This document shows positions 1 to 14,946 of a DNA stretch of 64,000 nt, in pieces. Both the position numbers and the translations under genes were made by a program. The DNA comes from Ctenosaura bakeri. Taxonomy: Eukaryota; Chordata; Lepidosauria; Squamata; Iguanidae. Every line of letters starts with the position of its first letter. The stretch's first letter is position 1. The notes under the pieces were generated by a model. That model was not told the origin of the DNA, made no database searches, and saw only the letters and a list, made by a program, of their open reading frames with translations. The stretch lies in assembly GCA_948474755.1 (NCBI GenBank), contig CAOLHI010000564.1:806001-870000 (forward strand), read 5' to 3'.

Positions 1-750
1 CAGAATTGGGAGGAAATTACTAATTCTTCTCCTTTGCAGAAACAAAACCCACTCTAGGGTGCTGGGAAACCCTCTGGAGTAGGTTTTCAGGCTCTGCAGA
101 GGGATGCAGCAAAGAGGGGAAGAAAACCCTGTCCATCCAATAGGCACCCACAAGCCTGGTGTTGGATTTAAGAGATTGTTATTTCTAGCTCACTCCCTCT
201 ATTACATGTTATTCTCAACCTTAGAGAATCACCAGGGCCTTAGGTTCTAGTCCTTTTTCTATTTCTACATTTAACAGGACCTAAGAACTCTGCTTCTAGA
301 GAAGAAATGGTTAAGGGTAGAAGGATTGTAGCTCAGGAGAAGAACTTGGAAGAGATGGCTGGGAGACTATGGCAGTTGGAAGTTCAAAAAAAGAATTTTT
401 CTAACTTCTGTTCAGTATTAATGCTCATCCTTTGCATGCAGAAGGTCCTAGGTTCATTCTTCAGCACCTACAGCTAAATGGCTCTTTGATGAGAAGGCTG
501 GGTAGCGTTGCTACCTGTCAAACTATACCAGATTAAATGGCCCAATTCTTTGACCCTATCTGTAAAAAAATACACGTTTTTATGATATTTAACATCCCAG
601 CCCTAACTACCTTTACTTATATATACAGTGCACTGTTTCTAGTCCAAAATACACCTATCCATCCACCCATATACATACAACACAATGTCCCTGTCTCCAG
701 TAAAACTGAAGGCTAATTTCAGCTTTCAGCAGTGGTTATGATATAACTGT

Positions 751-982
751 GTTTGCCTTCAAGTCACCTGTAGACTTATGGCAACCCCATGCATTTCATA
801 GGGGTTTCTTAGGCAAGGAATACTCAGAAGGTGATTTTGCCAGTTCCTTCCTCTGAAATGTAGCCTACAGCACCTGATACTAGTTGGCAGTCTCCCATGC
901 AAGTACTAACCAAGGTTGACCCTGCTTAACTTCCAAGATCAAATGGGATCTGGTGCCTTTAGGGTATTTAAGCAGTATGCCA
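751..982 (-). repeat. 5S rRNA-derived SINE (SINE3-type)
   Basis: On the plus strand, 862-982 reads as the reverse complement of a 5S rRNA gene: CTACAGCACCTGATA, then GTCTCCCATGCAAGTACTAA, CCAAGGTTGACCCTGCTTAA and GATCAAATGGGATCTGGTGC. This matches the 5S internal promoter region with scattered mutations. The element lies in minus orientation with the 5S head at the high-coordinate end. The remaining body (751-861, CTTCAAGTCACCTGTAGACT and following) resembles the body of the tRNA-headed SINEs elsewhere in the window. It is a SINE copy, not a functional 5S gene. Confidence 0.85.
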
Positions 983-2020
983 CCATGTATCTTATGGGAT
1001 ACAGTGTGCCCTCTGGGGCGTAACCTCCACACACATGAATGTGAAGTCACATGAAGCCTTGTGTCCAGTTATCATCAATGGATGCACTGGGAATGTGGAA
1101 TGCTGTACTTATCCTATCAGATATATATGGATGAGTTCCATTTATTTGAAAGCACTTCATGTAAAAAAAAAACTATTTTCATGCAAAGCTATTTATGCAA
1201 AATAAATCTGTATGTGCAAAGAGAACATAAGTTGAGGTTCTTTAAATTTAGAAAATAATATCTCTTGGTCTGTGCAAATAAATATGATTGTATCTAATAC
1301 AGCACAGGAGGCCCCAAAGGAATCTCTCCCTAAGGAAAAAGTAAAGATTCTGAAGCCTCTCCGCTGTGAATGCTCGTATGCCACATACTTGCCAGTACTG
1401 AAGTCAATGTGTGTTTAATTGCAGCAACATTAGGTTCACTAGCAGCTATAAACAATAGCAAGCTGATTTCCTTCTCTTTCTTTACTACCTCTCCTTCTCT
1501 TCTTCCATCTGTTAAGCTTACTTAACCTCCAGGTAGCTACTTAAAAAAAAATCCAGCTAAATAACTATAATGAACAAACAGAGTCAACAGTGTGATATCT
1601 AATCACCTGTCTGTTGTGTTTAACATCAGTAGCCCTTTTGCTTACGTGCATAACATCTTTAGCTTTGTGATCCACTAGGAGCTAACTCCATTTTCTTTAG
1701 TACCAGCTATTTTCAAGGCATCACTCTGCATGCCAGCAACTTTTTGAACCCTGTCCTATCAGCCACACACAGCAAAGGTTGCCAAGAGTTTTGCATCTTC
1801 CTTATCTGGCTGCCAGCTGGCTAGAAGGAGAAGCAGTCTGGCCTGTGCTGCTCCTGTCCTTTTAACAAAGGTTTGACACACAGAAATCAGCAGGAAAATC
1901 TTTTCATAGCACAGAACTAAATAGTATTACCTGCAGTTCTAACTGCTGTTAAAGAGACAGCTACACAGACCAAATTAAAAGTTGGCAACTCTGCTCTTTA
2001 CATATATGTGTGTGTCTGTG

Positions 2021-2225
2021 TACATGCCTTCAAGAAGCCAATGATTTATAGCAATCCCATGAATTTCACAAGGTTTTTTTAGGGAAGGAATACTCAGAGT
2101 TCCCTCCTCTGGCTTACAGCATCTGGTATTTGCTGATGGTCTCCCATCGAAGTACTAACCAAGGCTGACCCTTCTTAGCTTCCAAGAGCAGATGGGATTT
2201 GGTGCATTTACGGTATTTAGGGCAG
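2021..2225 (-). repeat. 5S rRNA-derived SINE, second copy
   Basis: Same structure and orientation as the element at 751-982. The 5S-like head is at 2111-2225 (CTTACAGCATCTGGTATT, GGTCTCCCATCGAAGTACTA, GACCCTTCTTAGCTTCCAAG). The body at 2021-2110 begins CATGCCTTCAAGAAGCCAAT. The two copies have diverged by substitutions and small indels, so they are separate old insertions. Confidence 0.85.
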
Positions 2226-2850
2226 CTTCTCCTTACATACACTTCCATACATATTTTGAGTACTGTAATTACTAAAACTAGTTTTTACTGACAAACAGAA
2301 TAAAAAAGAAAGCTCATTCTGACATTGGACAAAAGTAGCTTCATTATCTGCCCCAACATACATATATGAATATTGCTAAACATTTGATGAACATTAAAAT
2401 CATTCGAGTGCCGGTAAGGACCACTGTTCAGTGGCACAGCACACGGTTTGTATGCAAGAAGTCCCAGGTACAGTTCCTGGCATCACTAAGTACAGTTTGG
2501 GAAAGACTTCTCTTTCCCTCGGAGAGCCACTTCCAAACACAGAAGAGAAAAGGAACACTTAAGCTAGTCACATGAATGTTCTCTCTCATTCCAAGGTAGC
2601 TTCCTATGTATTTATCACAGTTCAAGAACATAACTGATTACTCTCATCAACTTAATATGGCAAAAAAGCCCACCAGAACTGGCCCAAGACATGATGCTGC
2701 CTGAGGCTGAAAGGAAATTAACCCCTCTACATGTACGTCTGCAGCTCTTGCTACCAATCCATGCAGAAAAGAAACTGAGTATCTGGGAAACACCGGGAAT
2801 GGAACAGCATCCTTCAAAAGTCTGAGGAAAGCAGCCTAGCTTTGTTATTA

Positions 2851-3029
2851 TTGTGTGCTTTCAAGTCATTTCCAATTTACGGAGATCCTGAAGCAATCCC
2901 TTCATGGGGTTTTCTGAGGCTGAGAGTGTGATGTGCTCAAGGTCACCCAGTAGGTTTCTATAGCCTAGCAGGGAATCAAACTCTGGTTTCCAGGGCCATA
3001 GTCCAACATTCAAACCACTGCACCATGCT
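2851..3029 (-). repeat. tRNA-headed SINE (Sauria-type body)
   Basis: A minus-orientation copy: the low-coordinate end has the shared body (GTGTGCTTTCAAGTCATTTC, then GGTCACCCAGTAGGTTTCTA). The high-coordinate end is the tRNA-like head, with a B-box-like segment at GGAATCAAACTC (reverse complement GAGTTTGATTCC) and the CCACTGCACCATGCT end. It is truncated or rearranged in the middle relative to the plus-strand copy at 52860. Confidence 0.75.
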
Positions 3030-6000
3030 TAATGGCACATAATATGCATACTGTTTTGAATATAACCAGGCTTTATTTTAATTTCAAACTGTTTTATGCA
3101 TGTGGTCAAGACAAAAGCAAAAGCAGGCAAAACACAGAATTTGTACTTTCAGTGAGCAAGTCATTCAAGCCCGACAGTTCGTACACTGTGCAATTCAAAC
3201 AAGAAAGTAAAGAGGATTAGCCCTGAACAGAACAATCATGTGAACTGGTCCTCAGTATCTACTCAACAAGCTGGCATTACCTGGCCAGTCTTGCCTTTTA
3301 AAACTGAAAGGAGGAAGCATACGTTACATGAAGCAACATTTCAGGTCATGAATGAAAGAGGATTTTAACTCAATGTTGATCTGCCACAGCGCTGTAATGG
3401 AACCAGGAGTCAAAAGATTTAATCACTTGGACTCTGATCTTGAATGGGCAATAAAGACCTATTAGCTTTCCAAAAGACCTGTTCTCAGTGGAGATAAAAA
3501 CTGCTAGAACAGGCTTATTGATACAAACTGAAGCAGCTGCTTGCCTTTTTGCGCTGTCCTTGACGTGTAGCTACTTGAACTGTTGTGATGGGTTCCAACA
3601 TTTCAGAATATAATCTGGAGTGAGCAGTTGCTTGCTAGCTTTTCCCTTCTCATTATCAGCATGAAAATTATTGTAAACTACATTGAATTTCACAAATTTT
3701 TCTCTGTGACAAAGGCCCGGGAGGACCAAACTAAAGATTAGCTTCTTTTGAGAATTACCAGATTGCAAAGTATACAAAGTTCCACTTGCTATCTTGGCTC
3801 AGGGTCATTCTCTTTCACAACTTTATCTCTTCTGTCAAATGCACTGAGCAGTATGGCACAATGTAATAATCATATGGCATAACCGTAGGTTCAAAGTCAC
3901 TGGCTATGCTCACAAGCCATGGCTGCAAATAAATGTGTTGGTTTCAGAAAGGAAGCCAGAACAGTTTAAGTTTCAGGTTTTGCAGCTGCCAAAACCCAAG
4001 TTTGTCTGCATTATAGGAATGTACTAAAATACGGAGCCTTCTCTGAAAACCTATTTCAAACATACTAAACAAAATCAGTATTTTAATATAATTTTCTGAA
4101 TATTTTCCATGTTCTGTTTGTGAAGGCACAGACATCTGGTAGGATAATCAACCAAAGCCATTCTACAGAGTTCTGGTCCAATGAAACTGAGTTACAAAGA
4201 CACACCAAAGAAGTGAAGTGAAAGTCCTTGTGTGTATGTTAGATGACTGCAGAACTAAAAATAATTTTGCAAATCTATAATGTAACCCACATGGGCAAAG
4301 AAATAAACAGCCATGTGATGTGATCTTTTTTGTTTACTTCCTTTAACTTGATGCATGGTATACACTGAGATCATAGGCTTATAGGCAGGAGCTTGAATTC
4401 AGACTCTATTCCACTTCCATCAGCAGAATGGGAGAATCTACTTTCACCAATTCCTATTTCCCTTTACATTCACTTGCATTCCATCTTCTGAAACAACAAC
4501 AACAACAACAAATCTACTAAAAGGTTGGAAGTGCCTCTAGAATAACAGAAGTCATATTAAAGGGGAAAAGTGACAACTGCATTCTCTCATCCTTATTCTA
4601 CAAGCAGGGTTCTCCACTAGATTAAAATTCTTCCATGAACAGAAAGATTTTCTCTGTGTAGAAGCTTACACTTGGATCTAACCCAAGAAGACTGGAAATT
4701 ATGTTACAATATCATCTGTTTCATTCCTCTTTCCTTCATAATCTTGGACAAGACTCTGTCAATCATCTGATTCCTATTTTTAAATTATAGCTTTCTGGCA
4801 AGATAGGCTCTACAATTGCCTCTGTAGTCACAGCCAACTTGTTCTCTTGGTTTCAAGAGGCCCTAGCAGCAATTAACATAAACTGGACTGGAATCCATAT
4901 GTATATGGACCTATATAATTGCATACTCTTTGCATGAATGAACTTTACGTTTAATGTTTTTACAAGATGTTCCCTGCCATGCAAGTTTGTGCGCACACGC
5001 GCACACATGCACGCACACACACACACTGTTCATTAGGGACATATGAAACTATATGAATCAATGAGTGTTTGGGTAAGTGGGAGTGCTTTACATCTAAGAT
5101 TACATCTGCAGGTTTACATATGGAGAAAGGTAATAATAAAATATCAATACTAAAGGTTCAGACTGTGGTGCCCAACATGTCTTTTGCTGTACTTCCAAAG
5201 AAAAGCCTCTGAGTCTCTGGCTTAAAATCATTTTCACTGGCAATGTTTAATTAGCAACAAATGCCCTACTGATTGCTGCATAGCAGCCTCCTGTTCTTTC
5301 TAATGAGAGTTTCAGTATGAAGAGCAGTAAGGAGTACCCAGATTAGCCCCCAAAACAGAGTGAGTACTGTATATTCCTGCTCATCAGCACTAAACTGCAA
5401 TGTGCTAATTATGAATCCCATTCTCTTATCTCTAACATGCCCGCTTGCTTATCAACATGGATTCACAGGAATTAAATAAAAAATTTCCCCCCTTTAACAT
5501 GTTCATTTGGAAAGCTTTTCAAATATTCACATGGAAACAACTCTAGCATAAATATCCCAGAACAAATGGCTGTATATTATACAGGAGGGAGCAGTTGGGA
5601 TGCCAGACTGGGAATGCACTAGAGCCATCTGGCCCAGGCAGTCTCTCCAAAATCCTCAGCTTTGTTTTCACCCCCAGACTCCAAACAACACATTTTCCAC
5701 TGTGATGAGTTTACATTTTCCCAAACACACAGGTCCTGATCATGCATGCAAATTTAAGACTTCTGCATTCTTCTCTGAGTGAGGAAATTGAAATCACCTG
5801 CACTTTCTTGACATGTAACCAAAGGGACACAGAAGCTGTGAAAACCTGGTTTGAACTTCCTATCGTCTCAAAGGCACATTGTGCTCGCTAGCTCCAATTC
5901 TGCTGAGTTCTTTTCTGAATGGATGCATAATATTTTAATCACCTCTGTGCCAGCAGCAGAATCCTGCCATGCAATGACTGGGAAGCTGACTGGGTATCTG

Positions 6001-9000
6001 TGTGTATTAGCCCAAGCAGATCATGCTATTAAGTAGAGAAGTACAGCTATATTGTTAATACAGCCAATTAATCATTAATAAAAAAAATATTTGGAGGGAG
6101 AGGTTTGTAGGGGAAAGACAACAGACCATTATCTGAAACTGTGTGTCACTAATGACTTCCTATTGCATCTCAAACAGCTTACACACTACATGGAAGCAAA
6201 TTCTCTGGTAATCAGATGAATTTAGTACTTACACATTAAAAATCTACTTTCAGCACTCCAAGAATTTAGTATAATATTCAGGAATTTTTTTTCAGTGGCT
6301 GGGATTTATTGGATTGCGCAGGCATATTTACATGCTCATCGTTCCAATTCTGAGAATGAAAGTATTCTCAGTTTCTGATGTTCCCAAAGATAGGTATGAT
6401 ATTGACATAATACTGAAGGCATGACAAATATTAAGGCTTCAGTCACCCTTCCCAGAGTTTTAGGACCAATGCCCATGTTCAAGGCAGGAAAATAAGACCA
6501 TGTACTAGTTTACATATACACGTACAAACACAAAATTAACATCTGTAAACTTTAACCAGCCTTTACTAAAGTCAATGGCAACATTCTAATCTGAACACTG
6601 TTAATCAACATCATCATCATCATCATCCAGCATCCACTCTATGTAAAATCAGAGGCTATTTCAAGACACATATACACTCACCCCAAATTAGGCTTTAGAT
6701 TGTTGAAAATACATAACAAAAGGACTAGATTCAATTTTAATACTACCTAAATGACTAATAAATCTTCTCTTTTCAATCGGTCTTCTCTAGGTAGGACTAA
6801 CATTTCAATCACTCCAATGTCTGCATATTATCTAGAACTTACAAAACCCTATTATGACCTCATTTATTTAAATAAAAGCATCCCAAGTTCAGCATATTTC
6901 CTTGAATTTCATACTGAAGGCACCAAGTATAATACCAGCCAGATAACAACTACAATCACAACATCAATAGAACCCAAATAATGAAGCTATTGAAAACATT
7001 TAGATAAAAAACTGATATATAGAACAAAACAAATTTACTGAATCAAATGGTTTCACAGTTTAGTCTTCACCACTAGATGCAAAAACAAAAAGCAGCCCTT
7101 TCTTTCAACACAGACAGTGTCAATTTACTAATAATATATTACTAAAAGTGAAAAGGGCACCCAATACAATCATTAACGTCTGTGGATATTTCTAAAATAT
7201 TCACAAAAACATTTGTGAAACAGTGCCTGCAATCTGGGGAAGTCAATGTTGATGACTATACATGCGCACATGTCTCCAGCTGGCACCACACCGTTAAAAC
7301 ATGCATGCTCCTGCCACAGTTTCATTTAGAAGTCATCATTCCATTATCCAATTTGTTCTGAGACGTGTGTACAGGAATACTACCCCTCTAAGTAGGCTGA
7401 CAATATATATTTAACTTGCATTAAAAATTGAAGAAATTTTCAACCAGGCTTTGCACAATTTAATTACAAGCTGAAAGTTACTTGAGAATCTTCTATATTA
7501 TTCACACTGTCTGCTAAAGCATAAGTGATGTCTCTGTGTCTGGACACACTGGAGTGCTGTGTGTAGCACTGACCTGTCTTACTGAGCACTCGATTAACTG
7601 GAGAAAAAGCTTCAGACCTAAAAAAACAAGTTTGTCTCAAGTACAGATCTAGCAAACATCTTTGCTTTCCAGAAATAATAATCACATCACAGCCCCCAAA
7701 ATTGATACAACCCAAAACTAAAAATAAAAAACCATATGCTATAAGCCAATAATTGCTACATTAATGCACCTAATAAGAAAACAAACAGAACTACAAATAA
7801 CATATCTGTTACTTTGCTATCTGAATCAATGAATTTTCATACTTTTCATCAAACATGAGTTTCACTCTTCAGAAGTGTTACTTATCATTTTTACTCCTTT
7901 ATCCCATCCTGTCCCATCCTCCAAATTCTTTTAATTAGAAGTTTAGTTTAAAAAAAAAAGACAGAGAACTCCCTTTATAATCATTATAGTTTATATTTCT
8001 ATTACAAATCCTTCAAATAAATAAAGGTTGCAATCCTGTGCTCAGGCTGTTTAAACCTCATTGGGTTTCATGGAATTTGGACAACCTAACCATGTAAAGA
8101 ATTTCAGGTTTTTTATGTCTTTCACTTTTCCTCAAGAAATCTCACAGGTGAATTTACAACAAATCTAATCATAAGCAAAGTGCCTTGTTAAGGAAAGTGC
8201 TTTAAAGCTATAGGTACTCAAATAGTGGCTTTCCACCAGGGATCATAATCATGAAAGCGGGAAACATTATCTCTTGCATGATTGTCACGTGAAACCTATT
8301 CAATTATAATATTTAACGATATTTTTGTACAATTGCCCATGCAATGTGCAACCTCCCAAAACATTAGAAAGGGTTCTGCCTCTTTCAATAGATCAGTGTC
8401 AACCAATGCTGATTGCCACCCAGTAGTTTTCAAGACTTTCTGTTTTTAAGGATTATTGCTATTTCTCTGTCTGCTCCTGAACTGCATTTCAAAAAAGCAT
8501 ATTTAACTAGCTCTAGTGAAATGATGGAACTGCCGACGTTTCTCGCTCTCACAAACCATTGTAAGACAGCCATCAATGGCAGGAAAAGATGTTTAGGGAG
8601 CATCAAAGACAGTGTTCTAAAACAAACTCAGCACTTTGACCTTTCTGGTTTGGTGTCAAAAAGCCACCAAAAACAAAATCAAGCAATGAAAGTTTTAGAA
8701 GGCAGAATCTGAAGCACTCTCAAGCAGATTTGCAAATATGTGTGTGAATGCAGCTGATGTTCTCTGACCTTTAAAGCAGAGCAAAAATCAAACCCAAACA
8801 ACAACAGCACTCCCCCCTCCCCATCTCTTTCTGTAGGAAAGAAAACACTGAAATCTGGATCAGAGCACAAGCCTGACTTGGTAAGGTTCAAAGCACTGAC
8901 CTGAACTTTGCTTAGACTTGGTTAGGTTCAAGCAGTATATGCAATACTGTTAATTAAACTTATGTCTCAAAATACAGCAGTTTGGGGAAGCAGAACTATT

Positions 9001-10124
9001 TTCTTCTTTTTTTCATCACTATGGGTACAGCCACACTGGCAGCCTTTTAGCTACAGACACACACAATTGTGTTGGTTCGAGAATGTACACTACACTTAAG
9101 CCATCTAAGTTAAATGTCATGCTCAAAATTACACTATATCAGAGGGGGGCTCTTCCTATTACAAATTAAAGCCAGCATTATCTTTGAATGCAATATTTTT
9201 AAAAAAACATTACTTATCTTCCCCACATACATTTTTCTATCTAAGTTATACTGTACAAATGTGTAACGGTTTAATCTCTGTTCTTTAAAAAACAATAACA
9301 AAGTAATAGCAAAAAAGCAAAGGATAAATATTTGCTACATTGGCTGGCTGCTGTTTTGTGCTCCCGTGTTTGTTTTCTATTTCTTTTCATTGGTATAATT
9401 AAAGTGTTGAGGAGGGGGGAATCCTGTGATCTGAAAGCCTTCAGGGAGTAGGAAGCTGCAATTTATTTATTTATTAAACAGCTACGGTGCCTAATTAAAA
9501 CTTCAGATTTTTTGGGGGGGGGGTGTTAATCTCTTTCTCTCTTTTGCTAACAAGGAACTCCCACCATACCGCCTTCTTTCCTCTAGCTGCGATCGGGTCT
9601 TAGCTGTTTATTTGCCCCTCGCCTCTGGAAGGGTGTGGGGGATGGCAATGGTGATCCTGTATCTTTAAGACCACAGTTTGCTGCCCAGCCCTGGCTCCTG
9701 GCCAATTTAAAAGAGAGAGCCAGGAGGCATTTTGCATATCTCGCCAACCCCCCCCCCACCAGCTCAACGAGGCCTTTTGCCTTGACTGCTCAAGTCTTGC
9801 TTAAAAGGGAGGAAGAAACGGATCCCACCATTCCCTGTCATGGGGAAAGACGGAGTCTTCCCTTATTCCCACTACAGATTTAGGTGGGCATTGCCTTTTC
9901 TGCCGCGGAGAATTTGGAATGGAAAAATTCTAAACGGAACAGGCACAAGAAGAGGGTAATTCACTGCATTCATTTGCAGTCATTTTGAGTTTCGTTACTC
10001 TCAGTTTTCCACTTCCAGCCGAAAACGAGGCACGTCTGAAAACTCACTTTAAGTTACAAAGGTCCTTTGCGTCTCTCTCTCTCTCTCTGTGCATGGTCTT
10101 TTAGTATTTGTATTATTATGGCTT

Positions 10125-10196
10125 TTTAGAAAACCCTATAGAATTCATGGGGTCACCTTAAATCGACTTGGAGGTGCGCGCACACGCACACACATT
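10125..10196 (+). repeat. SINE 3' fragment beside EBF1 exon 4
   Basis: GAAAACCCTATAGAATTCAT, GGGGTCACC and TCGACTTGGAGG followed by CA-rich tail match the 3' body of the SINE copies at 45056 and 52860. It lies about 0.55 kb beyond the exon 4 donor, at the edge of the CpG island. Confidence 0.6.
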
Positions 10197-10752
10197 TAAG
10201 ACCGAAATCCGTGTCAAAAAGAAAGATCTGTTAAAGAAAGCTGGGGTTTGCCTTTGAGGTCACTTCGTTAGGATCGAACAGCAGAGCGAGGCAAACTGCG
10301 TTTAGGTCTGGGGAAAGTAGGAGGGGCGTGGAGAAGAAACTCTGCGCGCCCCCCCCAACCTGGATTAAGTCGCTAATCTGTGGCAGGCAGGCAGCCGGCC
10401 GGAGGTCCGAGCCGTCCGACAGGAAGACGTCCAGGCATGGACGGCCTCCTTCGAAGGCGGGCAGAAGGAGCTTGGCTTGGGCGGCTCCATCCCGGCCGCC
10501 GCCTCTCCTCCTCCTCCGGCGCTCGCTCAGTCCATCGCCCCGGCAGAGCAATCCCTGGGGCGGAGAGAGGGAACCCCCCCAGCCCCTCGCCTCCGACGCC
10601 TCGGCTCCTGCCTTTCGGCTTCCAGTGCAAACCGAACCAAACCAAACCAAAGCCGCCTCCCCGACCCTCCCTCTTCGATCTCTGCGCCTTTGGCCCCTTT
10701 CGCTAGAGGAAGGGAAGCCAGGAATGGATGAAGTCAGCGAGCGAAAACTTAC

Positions 10753-10808
10753 TTGTTTCGTCATCGAGTCGATTAAGCGGACGTAAAAATCCTGTTCTGT
10801 TCTTATCC
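10753..10808 (-). CDS. EBF1: EBF1 coding exon 4 (last EBF1 exon in the window)
   Basis: This 56-base exon follows a CCTAG acceptor and ends ACGAAACAA|GTAAGT. It finishes Gly119 and encodes residues 120-137, IRTEQDFYVRLIDSMTKQ, within the DNA-binding domain. IRTEQDF is the EBF1 form; by recall EBF3 has VRTEQDL. The next expected peptide (AIVYEGQDKNPEM and so on, leading to the His157-Cys161-Cys164-Cys170 zinc-binding COE motif) was searched for by eye on the minus strand from 10752 to 1 and not found. The gene therefore runs off the low-coordinate end with a very long intron 4, and the protein here is partial only because of the window edge. Confidence 0.95.
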
Positions 10809-11875
10809 CTAGGAGCAGGAAAAAGGGGAGGGGAAGGAATTGGTCACTGTTCATCATTTAATTGAATAACGCAAAGAAAGCCACCAAATGAAAAAGGGGA
10901 CAGATCTCTGTTTGCTTTTCTCGAACTTCATTTGACTACTATTTTAGCCGTCCCAAACGAGGAAGCAAAGGCCGAGAGAGTCGAGTCACTCTTCCCACCA
11001 TCCCCAAACCACCAACTTGGTCCATCGGGGATTCAGCAGAAATAAGCATCTCTAAACCAAGGTGGCCCACCTTCAGTTTTCTGTTTTCGCCCCCTCCCGC
11101 CACCAACAAAGCACCGACAAGGACTCCTTCCCGGTGGCCGCTCCTTTGGGGCCACACCAAGAGGAGGTCGTCAGTCCTCCCCCCCCCGCCTCCTTTGGCT
11201 GCCTTCCGGAGCCCCCTTGCCCCAAGGTCCCCTTTCCCCTGCCCCTGTTTGACCCCGGGGCAAGAAGAGAAGTTCCGCTTCCTCTTCCCCGGCCCAGAAA
11301 GGAAAGCTTTACTCGAGAGACGGGGAGCTGGCGAGCCGAAGGGGAAAGAGAGAAGGCCGGAATCCGTGGCCGCTCGAAAAGGGTCGGGGGAGGTCTATTC
11401 AAGATAGCCGGGATTTAAATTCGGGTCACTTCGGTTAAGATCGGACCGCAAAACCAGACACAGTGGGGGGGGGGCATCTGGAAGAACGAGGGGGGCAGAG
11501 ACAAGAGGCTTGGAAAGGGGACCGGAGATGGGGAAGGCGAACGAAAGAGAGGAGCCCGCGCTCGCCGGTGTGGCTTCGGGCGAGCGAAGCGAGGAAGCCG
11601 CCTGGCGGGCTCATCGCCTCGGACGCTGCCCGCTGGCTCGGACGGGGCAGCCGGAGAACTTTGCTCCCGGTCCCTCGCCTCGCGGAGCCTGGAGGGGGGC
11701 CCTCGCTTTCCCCCCCTTCCCCCTCCCGCCGGCTCCCTTCCCTTCCCGGGGTCCCCCGTGCGCCGCCTCAGCCAGCCAGGGACGGCCTCCCCCGGGGCGG
11801 AAAGCGGCCGAGGGGGCGAGGAGGCGGAACAAGGAAGGGGACGGGGCGACGGGCGCGCGGGGGGGGGTGTCTCAC
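10809..11875 (-). other. EBF1: EBF1 intron 3
   Basis: A 1,067-base GC-rich intron with several long G or C runs (for example 11465-11474). Overlapping open frames occur on both strands from composition alone; none resembles a known protein. Confidence 0.85.
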
Positions 11876-11939
11876 CATTGCTGTAGAGGAGCTGGAGCCG
11901 GTAGTGGATCCCGTTGTTGGTCTTTTCGCTGTTGGCTTC
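11876..11939 (-). CDS. EBF1: EBF1 coding exon 3
   Basis: This 64-base exon lies between a CAG acceptor and a GTGAGA donor. It encodes residues 98-118 (EANSEKTNNGIHYRLQLLYS plus Asn) and the first base of Gly119. It belongs to the DNA-binding domain. EANSEKTNNGIHYRL fits EBF1; by recall the EBF3 equivalent has PNNEKTNNGIHYKL. The phase-1 donor matches the two-base start of exon 4. The flanking introns are short (667 bases to exon 2, 1067 bases to exon 4), so the first four exons sit within 4.2 kb. Confidence 0.96.
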
Positions 11940-14812
<2,873 letters not shown>

Positions 14813-14946
14813 CTCTGCGCGGCGGTGTTCGCGTCCAGGACGCCGGCGCCCTGCATCCAGGTCCTGACCGCGTTCATGCCCGCGCCGAGCGGCTCTTCCT
14901 TCATGCTGCTCCCACTCCGCTGAATGCTTTCCTGAATCCCAAACAT
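14813..14946 (-). CDS. EBF1: EBF1 coding exon 1 (start codon to first splice donor)
   Basis: This exon encodes the N-terminus of early B-cell factor 1, a nuclear COE-family transcription factor needed for B-lymphocyte and adipocyte/neuronal programmes. The reading starts [20 protein letters not shown] and continues through [21 protein letters not shown], giving 44 full codons plus the first two bases of Ser45 (134 bases). I recognise the [11 protein letters not shown] and NAVRTWMQ stretches as EBF1; by recall the paralogue EBF3 reads differently there (QENIPRGG, NPVRSWMH). The exon ends AGAG|GTACGT, a good donor, in phase 2, which matches exon 2. The start context is weak (T at -3, T at +4). 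Met15 has A at -3 and is a possible second start. Ala22 may replace a Ser found in mammals (from memory). Confidence 0.95.

Larger units (their letters stand above)
1..10752 (-). other. EBF1: EBF1 intron 4 (5' part, continues beyond window)
   Basis: This AT-rich stretch follows the exon 4 donor at 10752. Apart from the SINEs and simple repeats listed separately, it contains short spurious frames only. Nothing is recognised in 1-750, 2230-2850 or 3030-9560 beyond small microsatellites (AAC at 4493-4511, CA-type at 4991-5027, ATC at 6607-6628). The stretch 9560-10200 is transitional in composition. Confidence 0.8.

Noticed and set aside
862..982. Functional 5S rRNA gene
   Set aside because: The match is diverged, attached to a SINE body and repeated at 2111-2225, so it is a SINE head.
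8413..8712. 99-codon plus-strand frame in EBF1 intron 4
   Set aside because: No recognisable family and no splice context; consistent with a chance frame in 64 kb.
10551..10560. EBF autoregulatory site (CCC-NN-GGG) in intron 4
   Set aside because: One CCCTGGGG match in a GC-rich island is expected by chance and lacks the flanking A/T bases of strong EBF sites.
10231..10857. 208-codon minus-strand open frame and its overlapping plus-strand frames around EBF1 exon 4
   Set aside because: Only the 18 codons of exon 4 are protein-like. The rest is GC-rich intron in which stops are rare, and frames are open on both strands.
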